Assembly (NCBI GenBank): GCA_964470845.1
Contig: CAYYEL010000001.1
Coordinates: 1 to 64,000, forward strand
DNA length: 64,000 bases
DNA from: HGM04593 sp964470845
Lineage (GTDB): Bacteria; Bacteroidota; Bacteroidia; Bacteroidales; Bacteroidaceae
Direction: 5' to 3'
Below, one piece after another: positions 1 to 8,848 of this stretch. The notes under the pieces were generated by a model. It had not been told where the DNA came from and did no database searches. It was given only the letters and a program-made list of their open reading frames with translations. The position numbers were made by a program, and so were the translations under genes. Numbering within the stretch: the stretch's first letter is position 1; each line of letters starts with the position of its first letter.

Positions 1-786
1 TGCAGCTTCTTGTTGCAGGGTTGATGTTGTAAAGGGGGCAGCAGGGCTTTTCTTTAAAGGCTTGGTGCTTACATCCTCGATACAGAATTGTGCTCCAACG
101 CACGATTTTAGAAAATCTTCGGCCTCTTGATGTGTCTTGAAGCGTTTGGATAGCTCGGTAGATAGTCGGCGTGCCTCGCCGTTGCTGCCGGGAAGCTCAA
201 AAAGGGCTGTTATGCGGTAGCCCGATTCGCTGACGAAATTGTTTATCTCGCGCTCGCGCTCGACTATAAGGCGCACTGTAACCGACTGCACACGGCCGGC
301 CGAAAGGGCGGGCTTAACCTTGCGCCACAGCACGGGTGATAGCTTGAAGCCGACCAAACGGTCGAGCACGCGGCGGGCCTGTTGTGCATAGACAAGGTTC
401 GTGTCTATGTCGCGTGGATTTTCGATGGCATTAAGGATAGCGCTCTTTGTAATTTCGTGGAATACAATGCGCTTGGTCTTTTGCGGGTCGAGGCCAAGCA
501 CCGTGAAAAGATGCCAGCTGATGGCTTCTCCCTCGCGGTCTTCATCGGATGCCAGCCACACAGTGTCGGCCTTTTGTGCCTCGTTGCGCAACGAGGCTAC
601 CAGCTTCTGCTTCTCGGCTGGTATCTCGTACTCGGGCTCGAATGTGTCGGTGTTTATGCTGAATTCTTTCTTCTTGAGGTCGCATATATGTCCGTAACTC
701 GACATTACCTTGTACTCTTTTCCAAGGAATTTCTCTATTGTTTTTGCCTTTGCAGGCGACTCTACAATAACTAAATTCTTTTGCAT
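1..786 (-). CDS. topA: DNA topoisomerase I (5' part, cut by window edge)
   Basis: Type IA topoisomerase that relaxes negative supercoils by passing one DNA strand through a transient break in the other. The first 262 residues are present and the rest lies left of the window. The protein opens with the Toprim signature (VIVESPAKAKTIEKFLG, residues 6-22). The metal-binding acidic triad is seen in DEDREGE (D81, D83, E85), followed by the SAGRVQSVTVRLIVERE stretch of domain IV. The window ends inside the conserved APFTTSTLQQ segment, so the catalytic tyrosine, which in the family lies some 40 residues further on, is not visible. The start at 786 is the only ATG before the Toprim motif. A TACTTTTG -7 box lies just upstream. 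The next gene on the same strand is a barrel protein 140 nt away, probably a separate unit. Confidence 0.96.
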   Translation of the reverse strand, partial: MQKNLVIVESPAKAKTIEKFLGKEYKVMSSYGHICDLKKKEFSINTDTFEPEYEIPAEKQKLVASLRNEAQKADTVWLASDEDREGEAISWHLFTVLGLDPQKTKRIVFHEITKSAILNAIENPRDIDTNLVYAQQARRVLDRLVGFKLSPVLWRKVKPALSAGRVQSVTVRLIVEREREINNFVSESGYRITALFELPGSNGEARRLSTELSKRFKTHQEAEDFLKSCVGAQFCIEDVSTKPLKKSPAAPFTTSTLQQEAA

Positions 787-805
787 ATTCTTTTGAATTT
801 TGCGG

Positions 806-813
806 CAAAAGTA
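806..813 (-). promoter_or_regulatory. Probable topA promoter, -7 box
   Basis: Read on the minus strand this is TACTTTTG, matching the Bacteroidetes -7 consensus TAnnTTTG. An ATTG at 837-840 (minus strand ATTGCA) lies about 24 nt upstream, slightly far for a -33 box. Transcription would begin some 13-15 nt before the topA ATG, giving a very short leader. This is motif matching only. Confidence 0.45.
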
Positions 814-926
814 GAAAAGTTTCTTATATCTTAAATGCAATTTTTCAAAAAAAAACTAAAGCTACCGACTGCTGCGTCTCCTTAAAATAATATATTATTT
901 TATTAGGTGTAATTTTTTTTTGTTCT

Positions 927-2585
927 TTAGAAGTTGATACTTGCTCCGGCCATAACATTTGCACCTTGTGCGGTGTAACCCGGGTATATTTCATACTCGC
1001 TGCCAAGAATGTTGTTGCCTTGTACGAATATGTTAATTTGTTTGTGCAGGCGATAGCTGATGTTTGCCTCTAAATTGTTTTTATCTTCGATGCGTTCATC
1101 CTCGTTGCCTTCGGTGTATGCGGTGAATGTGTAACCGATATTGGCGTACAATCCTTCGATGATGCGGGCGCGGGCTGTGAGGCCTGCGGTCAGCATAGGT
1201 TTGTACATAAGCAGGGCGTCGTTCTTGCTGCATCCCCAGCGGTCGTATCGTACGTCGCCCTCGATATTAAGCCATCCTCCAAGGTCGTAACCTGCTTTAA
1301 GGCCTGCATAAATATCGCGTGAGGCTGCTTGTGTAAAGTCGGTGAATATTGTGCCGCCTGCACCGACTGTTGGCATAAGGTCGTCAATTGTATATGAAAA
1401 TCCTGCGTAGATGTTGGTCGATAGGGCGCCAATCTTGTTGCGCAGCCCGGCCGAAATATCACATACGTTATATGCCGGGGTGTGTTGTTTGAATCCGGGA
1501 ATGTAATTCCAGTAGGGCGAGAGTGTCTCTAACGCTTCAAATGAGGCTGCCTTGCGACCACCTGTTGCTGTTGCGTAGAGTGTTATTTTATCGGTAATCG
1601 GCCCCTCGATGCTAAGGTCGGGGGCAACTGCCAAGAATGCGCTGCCGGCTGTTACAATATCGGCGTGCAGACCCATGCGGGCGCTCCAGTCGCCCAAAAG
1701 CATATTACCGGCGGGGTTCAGACGTATAAGTGTGTAGTTGCTGTAGCGCTCGTGTATTCCGGGCCCATCCTCGGGCTTTAGTGCGCTGTTGTAAAGGAAT
1801 GCGTCGAGGTCGATGCTGCTCTCGATGCTGCGCAGGACATTGTAAGGGAGCTCGTAGCGCACAGAGCCGCCTGCACGCAGACGATTCTCGGCAATGCGCT
1901 CGGCTGTCGAGGCACTGTATTTGCGATTGCTCAGGGTTATTCCTGCATAAGCTTTGTACGATAGGGCGCCTACGCTGTTTGATGCGGCCTTTACTAAAAG
2001 GGTGTACGCGGCGCTGTTCTGTTTGTCTGTTGCATCGGGAGCATTGTATCCGGTGGGCAGATAGTTGAACACGCGATTTTTAAAATCGGCCTCGACACCC
2101 AATGATAGTTTGTCAAACAGGTGCGTGTAGTCGGCGTTTATCCACGTTGTGAAGAAGCGTGAGACCCACTCGGAATCGCCGCGGTCGATGCTTGTGTCGA
2201 ACCCGTCCATCGAGGCTGTTATGTTCACCTTGTCGCGTTTGCCGATATTCAGGCGGTAGCCTGCTTTAAGGTCTAAATTATTGCCTGTACCGTAGCCAAG
2301 GCGTGCATAGCCGGGCAGTCTGCTCTCTTGTGTGGGAAGCAACTCTTTTATGTTGCGCTCGGATACGAATCGGCCGAAAGGCTCGCCCTTTTGCGAGTAT
2401 ATAAGGTCGATGGGGGTGTAATCGGCGGGAATTTCTATCTGTGGGGTAAAGCCCATTTTTGTGGCTTTGACAACTATCGGAGCATAGTCGTTCTCGACCT
2501 GTATAACAGCGCCTATTGTGTCGTTCTGTGCAAACAGGCTGCCTGCGGCAAGCATAAGTGCCGAAAATATTGTGTATCTTTTCAT
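927..2585 (-). CDS. Outer-membrane beta-barrel protein, TonB-dependent-receptor-like without plug
   Basis: A 552-residue exported protein with a signal peptide (MKRYTIFSALMLAAGSLFAQ, residues 1-20). From about residue 90 to the end it is made of alternating amphipathic beta strands rich in Tyr, Gly and Asn, and it ends in Phe (GASINF), the usual C-terminal signature of BAM-inserted barrels. The strands resemble the barrel half of TonB-dependent receptors, but there is no recognisable TonB box or plug, only a stretch of about 70 residues after the signal. It is the last gene of a Nudix-TPR-barrel operon: 38 nt separate it from the 1001-residue TPR protein. A structural or transport role with the TPR protein is inference. 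Substrate unknown. Confidence 0.75.
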   Translation of the reverse strand: MKRYTIFSALMLAAGSLFAQNDTIGAVIQVENDYAPIVVKATKMGFTPQIEIPADYTPIDLIYSQKGEPFGRFVSERNIKELLPTQESRLPGYARLGYGTGNNLDLKAGYRLNIGKRDKVNITASMDGFDTSIDRGDSEWVSRFFTTWINADYTHLFDKLSLGVEADFKNRVFNYLPTGYNAPDATDKQNSAAYTLLVKAASNSVGALSYKAYAGITLSNRKYSASTAERIAENRLRAGGSVRYELPYNVLRSIESSIDLDAFLYNSALKPEDGPGIHERYSNYTLIRLNPAGNMLLGDWSARMGLHADIVTAGSAFLAVAPDLSIEGPITDKITLYATATGGRKAASFEALETLSPYWNYIPGFKQHTPAYNVCDISAGLRNKIGALSTNIYAGFSYTIDDLMPTVGAGGTIFTDFTQAASRDIYAGLKAGYDLGGWLNIEGDVRYDRWGCSKNDALLMYKPMLTAGLTARARIIEGLYANIGYTFTAYTEGNEDERIEDKNNLEANISYRLHKQINIFVQGNNILGSEYEIYPGYTAQGANVMAGASINF

Positions 2586-2623
2586 TTTATTCGTTTTTTA
2601 CTTTTAGAAATGTTGGTTGCCTC

Positions 2624-5600
2624 TTATTGCTGTGTCTCGCTCTCGGCGGCCGATAGCTTTTGCAATCGTTCTTTTATGAGTGATTCAATGTCGTCGTTGC
2701 CGCTGTAATTATTTTGTAGCGACAGAAGATATTGCTTGGCCTCCATATTGCGTCCTTGTGCCATATATAGGTCGGAGAGTAGTACGAAACTGCGGGCCAT
2801 CCAATAGGCGTGCGGGGTGCCTGTCTCAATGTAATTCAGAATCTCTTGCTCGCACTCTTCGTAGCTGTTGTTGTCGAACATATATTGTGCCAAAAGGTAT
2901 TTTGCTTCGGCGCCTTGCTTGCTGCGTGTGTCGCTTGCCAGCTTTTTTAGGTCGTCAGCCGCTTTTTTGCCTTCGTTCGAGGCCAACAGAGCCTTGGCGC
3001 GTGTGTGCAGTGCCTCGCGCTCCCATTCGGGTGATAAGTTGCCGGCATTCAGAAGCTCGCTCGCAGCCTCTATGGCGTCGCTGTTAAGGTCGAGGGCTGT
3101 CGCGCAACGCATTATGTTCATATAGCAGGCGCGGCGACGTTCGTCGTTGTCGGTTTTTGCGGCAAGCTGTTTGTATAGCTCAATTGCCTTGTCGTGTCGG
3201 CCGGCCTTGAAATGTATGTCCGAGGCAAGCGCCATCGCATCCTCGCTGTATTTATTGTCGGGGAATGCAATTACTTGTTCAAAGTGTTTGAGTGCCTCGT
3301 TTGTGGCTTTTTTGTTGTAATATATTACTCCAAGATAGTAGTGGCTGTCGAGGGTAAATGAGCCTTCGGGGAACTCTTTAAGATAGTCGGTGAAGGCTTT
3401 TGAGGCGTCGTCGTATCTTTGACGGCTGTATATGCGCTCGGCTGCGGCGTATGTGAGGGTGTCGCGTTCGCTGCTCTCGACGGCTTTCATTCCCGGTGTC
3501 GAGGCTGCAAATTCGGTAAATTCTTTTATCTTGCCTTGCTCGACGTAGATGCTCTTAAGGTCTTGTGCAGCCAATTGCGCCTCTTCGCTGTGGGGGTACT
3601 TGAGGATTATCTGTTTGTAGGCAGCAATGGCCTTGGATAGATTGCCCTCTTGATTGTAGATAATGGCTGTCTCGGCTGCGGCGCGACGGGCAAGCGAGCT
3701 CTCGGGGTAGCGCTTGATTAGATTGTCGAATGCTTCAATGGCTTCTCTGTTCTCTTCGAGGGCAACGTGTGAACGTCCGATCTCGTAGAGTGATTGTTGG
3801 GCATAGTTGCTCTCGGGGTAACGCTCGATTAGTGTTTGCAGTGTTTTTACTTTGGCACGATAGTCTTTGGAGAGGCCTTGGGTCAGTGCTGCACGATAAA
3901 GTGAATAGTCGCTGTGGGCACGGTCGGTCTCGGCTGCCTTTTGGTAGAATTGGTCGGCTTGTGTGTAGTCGCGGTTGTAGAAATGGCAATCGCCTATGCG
4001 GTTGTAGGCATCGGCTCTTTGTGATGTTTTTGACGCGGGTGCGCACTGAAGATAGCGACCGAATGTCCGGGCTGCCTGATTGTAATCGGCTTGTTGGAAT
4101 TGTGTGTAGGCGAGGCCGTAGAGGGCATCGCCCGAGTTACGCTGCGAGAGGGATAATACTGCGTTGTAGTCGTTGGCTGCCGCTTGATAATTTTCGAGGC
4201 GGTAGTAGGCCTCGCCTCGCCAATAGAGGGCGTCGCTGTGTGTGTCGCGACTGTAACGCGACAGGGCTAATGAGCGGTTCATATACTCTATGGAGGCACG
4301 CATATTATCGTCGATGAACGATTGTACGCCCAAACGATAGAGAATGTTTTGCTTGGCGCCTAAAATGTCGGCCGAGGGGTGTTCTATCTTCTCTATCGAT
4401 TGCAAGGCTGTATCGTAGTTGCGGGTGTTCATATATACCTCGACAAGATAATCCTCGACCTTTGATACGTGTGGCGATTGGGGATATTCGTTCAAGAAAC
4501 GCTCAAAAACCTTTACACTCTCGGCAAAGGGTGAGTAGCGTGTCTGGTGTATGCACAGAGCGTAGTTGTAGAGTGCCTCTTCGCGTATTTTGCTGTCGTG
4601 GTTCATTGCTGCTGCCTGCTCAAATGCCAAGCGTGCCTTGGCAATGTCGTTCAGCTTCAGTGCTATTATTCCTAAATGAAGATAGGCATTCTGTGTTATT
4701 GCATCGTCGTCGTTGGTGCAACTGTCGAAATAGGGGGTGGCCTCGTTGTATTTACCTGTGTTGAAGAGGCTCATTGCCAATTGGTATGAGGCTATACGCT
4801 GAGGCTCGTTGCACAGCTGCATATACTCGCTCAGCGGGGCTGTTGCCTCGCTGTAACGTCTCTGTCCGTAGAGGGCTGCTCCAAGAATGTGGCGCATTGG
4901 GATTCCTTGCTTCAACTCGCTGTTGTACTCAAGGAAGAGGCGTGCGAGTTTCTCGGCGCGTACATTCTCGCCTCGCTTCAGATATATTCCTGCAAGATAG
5001 TAGGGCACTTCGAGGTGATATTTGTCGTCCATCTCAATTGACTTAAAACCCTCGTAAGCAGGTTCGAGACGCTCGTTGTAGTAGTCGATGGCTGCAATGT
5101 GGAAGATTGCGTCGCTGCGGTAGTATTTTCCTGTTGCTTTTATTGCACCGAGTATGTTCAGGGCAATTTCTGTCTGGCCCACCTCTTGTGCTGTCAGGGC
5201 ATAGTGTAGGCGTGTACGCTCATTCTCTTTTGCTTCGAGGCGGTCAAGGTCGATGCCTTTGAACCAATCGTAGGCTTTGTCGAAATTGCGCGAATAATAG
5301 TACGACTCGGCTATATAGGCCGAGAGAATCTCTCTCTTGGCTGTCTCGGGGTAGTCGGACAGATATTGAAGCATCAAGGCTCGACCGTCGAGGCTGTTTG
5401 TCTCGAATGTGGCCACTGCGCGGATGTATTCGGTCTCTTGACGCTGACGAGCGTCGAGGGTCGAGTATTCTATGCGCGACAACAGTGTGAGTGTGGTGGG
5501 GTACTCTTTTTCGCTCATTAAGCGGCGTGTCTCTTTCAGCAGCCATTCATTGCTGTCGGCCGATGTTGTTTGTGCTGTGGCTGTTAGGCTGAGGCCGGCC

Positions 5601-5629
5601 AGCAGCAGTGCGGTTATTTTTTTCTTCAT
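2624..5629 (-). CDS. Large periplasmic tetratricopeptide-repeat protein
   Basis: A 1001-residue protein with a signal peptide (MKKKITALLLAGLSLTATAQ, 1-20) and helical repeats over almost its whole length. Many repeats carry the TPR pattern, for example ALYGLAYTQFQQADYNQAA, DAYNRIGDCHFYNRDYTQA and AEYLLAQ-like units with small residues at TPR positions 8 and 20. Several pairs (ALYEIGRSHVALEENREAIEAF and similar) resemble YbgF/BamD-type periplasmic TPRs. Such proteins are scaffolds rather than enzymes. Its ATG overlaps the stop of the upstream Nudix gene by 4 nt (ATGA), so translation is probably coupled. It precedes the barrel gene by 38 nt, which suggests a periplasmic partner or assembly scaffold for the barrel. 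That partnership is inferred only from position. Confidence 0.82.
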   Translation of the reverse strand: MKKKITALLLAGLSLTATAQTTSADSNEWLLKETRRLMSEKEYPTTLTLLSRIEYSTLDARQRQETEYIRAVATFETNSLDGRALMLQYLSDYPETAKREILSAYIAESYYYSRNFDKAYDWFKGIDLDRLEAKENERTRLHYALTAQEVGQTEIALNILGAIKATGKYYRSDAIFHIAAIDYYNERLEPAYEGFKSIEMDDKYHLEVPYYLAGIYLKRGENVRAEKLARLFLEYNSELKQGIPMRHILGAALYGQRRYSEATAPLSEYMQLCNEPQRIASYQLAMSLFNTGKYNEATPYFDSCTNDDDAITQNAYLHLGIIALKLNDIAKARLAFEQAAAMNHDSKIREEALYNYALCIHQTRYSPFAESVKVFERFLNEYPQSPHVSKVEDYLVEVYMNTRNYDTALQSIEKIEHPSADILGAKQNILYRLGVQSFIDDNMRASIEYMNRSLALSRYSRDTHSDALYWRGEAYYRLENYQAAANDYNAVLSLSQRNSGDALYGLAYTQFQQADYNQAARTFGRYLQCAPASKTSQRADAYNRIGDCHFYNRDYTQADQFYQKAAETDRAHSDYSLYRAALTQGLSKDYRAKVKTLQTLIERYPESNYAQQSLYEIGRSHVALEENREAIEAFDNLIKRYPESSLARRAAAETAIIYNQEGNLSKAIAAYKQIILKYPHSEEAQLAAQDLKSIYVEQGKIKEFTEFAASTPGMKAVESSERDTLTYAAAERIYSRQRYDDASKAFTDYLKEFPEGSFTLDSHYYLGVIYYNKKATNEALKHFEQVIAFPDNKYSEDAMALASDIHFKAGRHDKAIELYKQLAAKTDNDERRRACYMNIMRCATALDLNSDAIEAASELLNAGNLSPEWEREALHTRAKALLASNEGKKAADDLKKLASDTRSKQGAEAKYLLAQYMFDNNSYEECEQEILNYIETGTPHAYWMARSFVLLSDLYMAQGRNMEAKQYLLSLQNNYSGNDDIESLIKERLQKLSAAESETQQ

Positions 5630-6183
5630 ATTGTATTTATATTATTTTCAGTCATAAATTTCTTTCTCATTTGCTTGAATTTCTCTACTCCTTGACGTAT
5701 GGATTGCAGTCCGAATTGTTGCGGGTCGATATTTTCGATGGGTATCCATCTGAGTGAGGCAACGTCGTCGGCGGCAGCAAGGCTTGCCTCATTGTCTGTT
5801 CTGCATAGAAAAAAGAGGTCGAGAGTGTGCTCCTCGAAGCCCGAATATACATATTTGTTGGGAAGCGAGAAAAGGTACTCAGTCTCTTTTACATTGAGCC
5901 CGGTCTCCTCTTTAACCTCGCGCATTACACCCTCTTCGGCAGTCTCGAAACTATCCGAAAAACCTCCGGGAAGGTCGAGCGTTCCTTTGGCAGGTTCTTT
6001 GGCACGACGAGCAACCAAAAGCTCGCCCTTATCGTTGAGGATAAAGGCTACTGTGGCCGATTGCGGATTGAAATAGAATGTAAATCCGCAGTTGTTGCAA
6101 CGCTTCGACTTAAAATCGTTGACGACAAAGCTGTTGCTGCCGCAACAAGGGCAAAATCGGAATAGGTGTAACGGATGTTCCAT
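5626..6183 (-). CDS. Nudix hydrolase with N-terminal zinc ribbon
   Basis: A 185-residue cytoplasmic pyrophosphohydrolase of the Nudix superfamily. A complete Nudix box (G-x5-E-x7-REVKEETG) spans residues 74-95, with R88, E89, E92 and E93 in the expected metal-binding and catalytic positions. The N-terminus holds a four-cysteine zinc ribbon (C11, C14, C29, C32), as in NudC-type NADH pyrophosphatases and ADP-ribose/NAD-cleaving relatives. The NudC SQPWPFPxS motif is absent, so the exact substrate is uncertain. It is the first gene of the operon with the TPR protein, overlapping it by 4 nt. Why a nucleotide sanitation enzyme sits with two envelope proteins is unclear. Confidence 0.88.
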   Translation of the reverse strand: MEHPLHLFRFCPCCGSNSFVVNDFKSKRCNNCGFTFYFNPQSATVAFILNDKGELLVARRAKEPAKGTLDLPGGFSDSFETAEEGVMREVKEETGLNVKETEYLFSLPNKYVYSGFEEHTLDLFFLCRTDNEASLAAADDVASLRWIPIENIDPQQFGLQSIRQGVEKFKQMRKKFMTENNINTI

Positions 6184-6501
6184 AAAACTCGGTACGTCTC
6201 TTTTTGAAATAAATTACAAAAATAGTGCTTTTTTAAGAGGTAACGGATGCTTTTGCAAAAAAACTGCTCTATTTTGCATAATTTAAATGTTTATAGCTCC
6301 ATTTTAGGCAGGACGAGTAAATAAAGCAAACATTATTCGCTCGTTTATTGAAAAAAATACACTATCTTCGCAGTTGGTATCAACAATCTGATTGATTCCC
6401 CCGTAATAAGGGTGCGACTAAACTAAAAAAACTCTGTTCGGGTTGTATCTTGTGATGCATTGTTGATTTATAAAGAACAAACATTTAAAAATAAAAATAT
6501 T
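6184..6501. other. Divergent intergenic region, Nudix operon / gpmI
   Basis: This 318-nt A+T-rich region lies between two divergently transcribed units. On the minus strand CAAAAATA (6217-6224) reads TATTTTTG, a possible -7 box for the Nudix operon. On the plus strand TATCTTCG (6363-6370) is a possible -7 box for gpmI, which would leave a leader of about 125 nt. Neither has a good -33 partner. I see no gene, repeat or RNA motif I can name. Confidence 0.4.
6363..6370 (+). promoter_or_regulatory. Possible gpmI promoter, -7 box TATCTTCG
   Basis: TATCTTCG fits the TAnnTTCG variant of the Bacteroidetes -7 element, but no TTG-like -33 element is found 19-21 nt upstream. The implied leader of about 125 nt is long for this group. 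Confidence 0.35.
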
Positions 6502-8001
6502 ATGAGCAAGAGAGCACTATTGGTTATTTTGGACGGTTGGGGCATTGGCAACCGTGGTAAGGGTGATGTAATATTCAATACTCCCACACCCTATTGGGAT
6601 TATTTGGTAAGCAATTACCCCAATTCACAGCTTCAGGCAAGCGGCGAGAATGTAGGACTGCCTGCCGGACAGATGGGTAACAGTGAGGTGGGACACCTGA
6701 ATATTGGCGGTGGACGCGTTGTTTATCAAGACCTTCTGAAAATAAATCGTGCTATTGCCGACGGCTCTATAAAGCAGAATCCTCAGTTGGTGGCAGCTGT
6801 AGAGTATGCCAAGGTCAATGGCAAAAAACTCCATTTTATGGGTCTTGCATCGGATGGTGGCGTACACAGCTCTTTGGAGCACCTCGAAGCAATCTACTCG
6901 ATGGCTGTCGAGGCCGGTGTAAAAGAGACCTACGTGCATTGCTTTATGGATGGTCGCGACACCGACCCCAAGAGCGGCGCAGGGTTTATCGAGCAACTAA
7001 CAGGTAAGGGAATGAACATTGCTACAATAGTTGGTCGCTATTATGCAATGGATCGCGATAAACGCTGGGAGCGTGTAAAGATTGCTTACGACCTTCTGGT
7101 TAGCGGCGAGGGTAAAAAAGCCGACAATATGGTCGAGGCTATGAACGAGTCGTATGCCGAGGGCGTTACCGATGAATTTGTTAAGCCCATTGTGAACAGT
7201 ACAATGGATGGCCGCATAGGCGAGGGCGATGCTGTAATCTTCTTCAACTATCGTAACGACCGCGCCAAGGAACTTACAGTCGTTCTTACACAACAGGATA
7301 TGCCCGAGGCCGGAATGCACACTATTCCCGGTCTGCAATATTACTGTATGACACCTTACGACGCTAATTTTAAAGGTGTTTACATCCTCTTCGATAAAGA
7401 GAATGTCGAGAATACATTAGGTGAGTATGTCTCGAAGCAGGGAATGAAGCAGTTGCACATTGCCGAGACCGAGAAGTATGCCCACGTAACATTCTTCTTC
7501 AACGGTGGACGCGAGGCTCCCTACGAGGGCGAGGAGCGTATTCTTGTACCTTCGCCCAAGGTCGCAACCTACGATCTGCAACCCGAGATGAGCGCCTATG
7601 AGGTTAAGGATAAGTTGGTTGCCGAGATTGACAGTGAAAAGTATGAATTCATTGTGGTTAATTTTGCCAACGGTGATATGGTGGGACACACCGGTGTTTA
7701 TGGCGCAATTGAAAAGGCTGTTACAGCAGTCGATGCCTGCCTGAAAGATGTTATTGAGGCTGCTAAGGCTCACGGCTACGAGGCAATAATAATTGCCGAC
7801 CACGGTAACGCCGACAACGCAGTGAATGCCGATGGCTCGCCCAATACGGCTCACTCGCTGAACCCTGTACCCTGTGTATATGTTACCGAGAATAAAGAGG
7901 CTGCGATAAAGGATGGTATTCTGGCCGACGTTGCTCCCACAATTCTGAAAATTATGGGGCTCGATGCTCCGACAGATATGACAGGCAACTGCCTTATCTG
8001 A
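6502..8001 (+). CDS. gpmI: 2,3-bisphosphoglycerate-independent phosphoglycerate mutase
   Basis: A 499-residue glycolytic/gluconeogenic enzyme interconverting 3- and 2-phosphoglycerate. It belongs to the alkaline-phosphatase-fold iPGM family (about 510 residues) and is dimanganese-dependent. Metal and nucleophile motifs are visible: LDGWG with D11, MGNSEVGHLNIGGG with the phosphorylated serine S61, the MDGRDTDPKSG substrate loop, NFANGDMVGHTG and the C-terminal ADHGNADN. The reading frame is open 14 codons further upstream to a TTG at 6460, but that extension is Lys/Asn-rich and unlike the family, so the ATG at 6502 in MSKRALLVILDGWG is chosen. It is a single-gene unit, followed by a hairpin at 8022-8060. 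Confidence 0.97.
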   Translation: MSKRALLVILDGWGIGNRGKGDVIFNTPTPYWDYLVSNYPNSQLQASGENVGLPAGQMGNSEVGHLNIGGGRVVYQDLLKINRAIADGSIKQNPQLVAAVEYAKVNGKKLHFMGLASDGGVHSSLEHLEAIYSMAVEAGVKETYVHCFMDGRDTDPKSGAGFIEQLTGKGMNIATIVGRYYAMDRDKRWERVKIAYDLLVSGEGKKADNMVEAMNESYAEGVTDEFVKPIVNSTMDGRIGEGDAVIFFNYRNDRAKELTVVLTQQDMPEAGMHTIPGLQYYCMTPYDANFKGVYILFDKENVENTLGEYVSKQGMKQLHIAETEKYAHVTFFFNGGREAPYEGEERILVPSPKVATYDLQPEMSAYEVKDKLVAEIDSEKYEFIVVNFANGDMVGHTGVYGAIEKAVTAVDACLKDVIEAAKAHGYEAIIIADHGNADNAVNADGSPNTAHSLNPVPCVYVTENKEAAIKDGILADVAPTILKIMGLDAPTDMTGNCLI

Positions 8002-8021
8002 TAAATTGAATATAAAAGAAT

Positions 8022-8060
8022 CAAGAGGATGTGTCGATTTTTAATTGGCGCATCCTCTTG
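8022..8060 (+). terminator. Hairpin after gpmI
   Basis: CAAGAGGATG (8022-8031) pairs perfectly with CATCCTCTTG (8051-8060). G-T wobbles extend the stem inward. No T-run follows directly, so it may be a terminator or simply a 3'-end stabilising stem of the gpmI mRNA. Confidence 0.5.
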
Positions 8061-8172
8061 CCGATACTCGGCGAACACTGTTTTTTGTCTCTGTCAATGA
8101 GTAGGGACAAGGGATTATTTCTTGCTGCTTCGGGGCAGCAGGCTGTTTAATAGAAGAAAGATTAGAATATAT

Positions 8173-8754
8173 ATGGTACAGATTGGCGATGCAATTGTTT
8201 CATTTGCGATGTTTCAAGAGTATTTTTGTTGTAACCCCTCGCACTGTAAGGGAATATGCTGTGTCGAGGGCGATGCGGGTGCACCCGTCGCATTGGACGA
8301 GGTTGAGAAACTCGAAGAGGCTCTGCCTGTGATAGAACACGAGATGACCCCTGAGGCTCGCTCGGTGGTCGATGCTCAAGGTGTTGTCTATTGCGACCGC
8401 GACGGCGACCTTGTAACCTCCATTGTCAATGGAAAGGATTGTGTGTTCGCCTCGCGCGACGAGAAAGGGTGTTGTATTTGCCTGATAGAAAAGGCTTATA
8501 ACGAGTGGCGTACAGCGTGGCGTAAACCAATCTCGTGCTATCTTTATCCGGCTCGTCTGAGTAAAGTGGGCGACCTTACGGCGGTTAATTTTCATAAATG
8601 GGATGTCTGTCGCACCGCGCAGGTGGCCGGACGACGTAAAGGGATACGTGCCTATCAATTCCTAAAAGAACCGTTGATAGAACGATTCGGCCAAGAGTGG
8701 TACAAAGAACTGCTCACCGTGGCCGACGAGCTTATAGCACAAGGCTACGTGTAG
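8173..8754 (+). CDS. DUF3109 family cysteine-rich protein
   Basis: A 193-residue soluble protein of the DUF3109 family, whose function is unknown. Conserved family features are all seen: the N-terminal cysteine cluster CCNPSHCKGICCVEGDAGAP, the acidic VYCDRDGDLVTSIVNGKDCVF segment, EKGCCICLIEKAY, WRKPISCYLYPARL and the C-terminal FLKEPLIERFGQEWYKEL. The eight or so conserved cysteines suggest a bound metal or iron-sulfur cluster, related in style to YkgJ-type CxxCxxxCC proteins; this is inference. The frame is open upstream to 8122, but the ATG at 8173 gives the family's usual N-terminus (MVQIGDAIVS). It lies between gpmI and the exchanger gene, with no clear operon partner. Confidence 0.85.
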   Translation: MVQIGDAIVSFAMFQEYFCCNPSHCKGICCVEGDAGAPVALDEVEKLEEALPVIEHEMTPEARSVVDAQGVVYCDRDGDLVTSIVNGKDCVFASRDEKGCCICLIEKAYNEWRTAWRKPISCYLYPARLSKVGDLTAVNFHKWDVCRTAQVAGRRKGIRAYQFLKEPLIERFGQEWYKELLTVADELIAQGYV

Positions 8755-8848
8755 AGCATCGGGTGTGAATAGTAAAAAAAGGCTGCTGAATTTAGTGTGA
8801 GACTGTATTGAGCAATTCTTCAATGTGAAATAATAAAAAATTCAGAAA

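Noticed and set aside
3730..4317. 195-codon open frame on the plus strand
   Set aside because: Antisense to the TPR gene; Arg/Cys-rich with no recognisable motif, a shadow of the repeat coding sequence.
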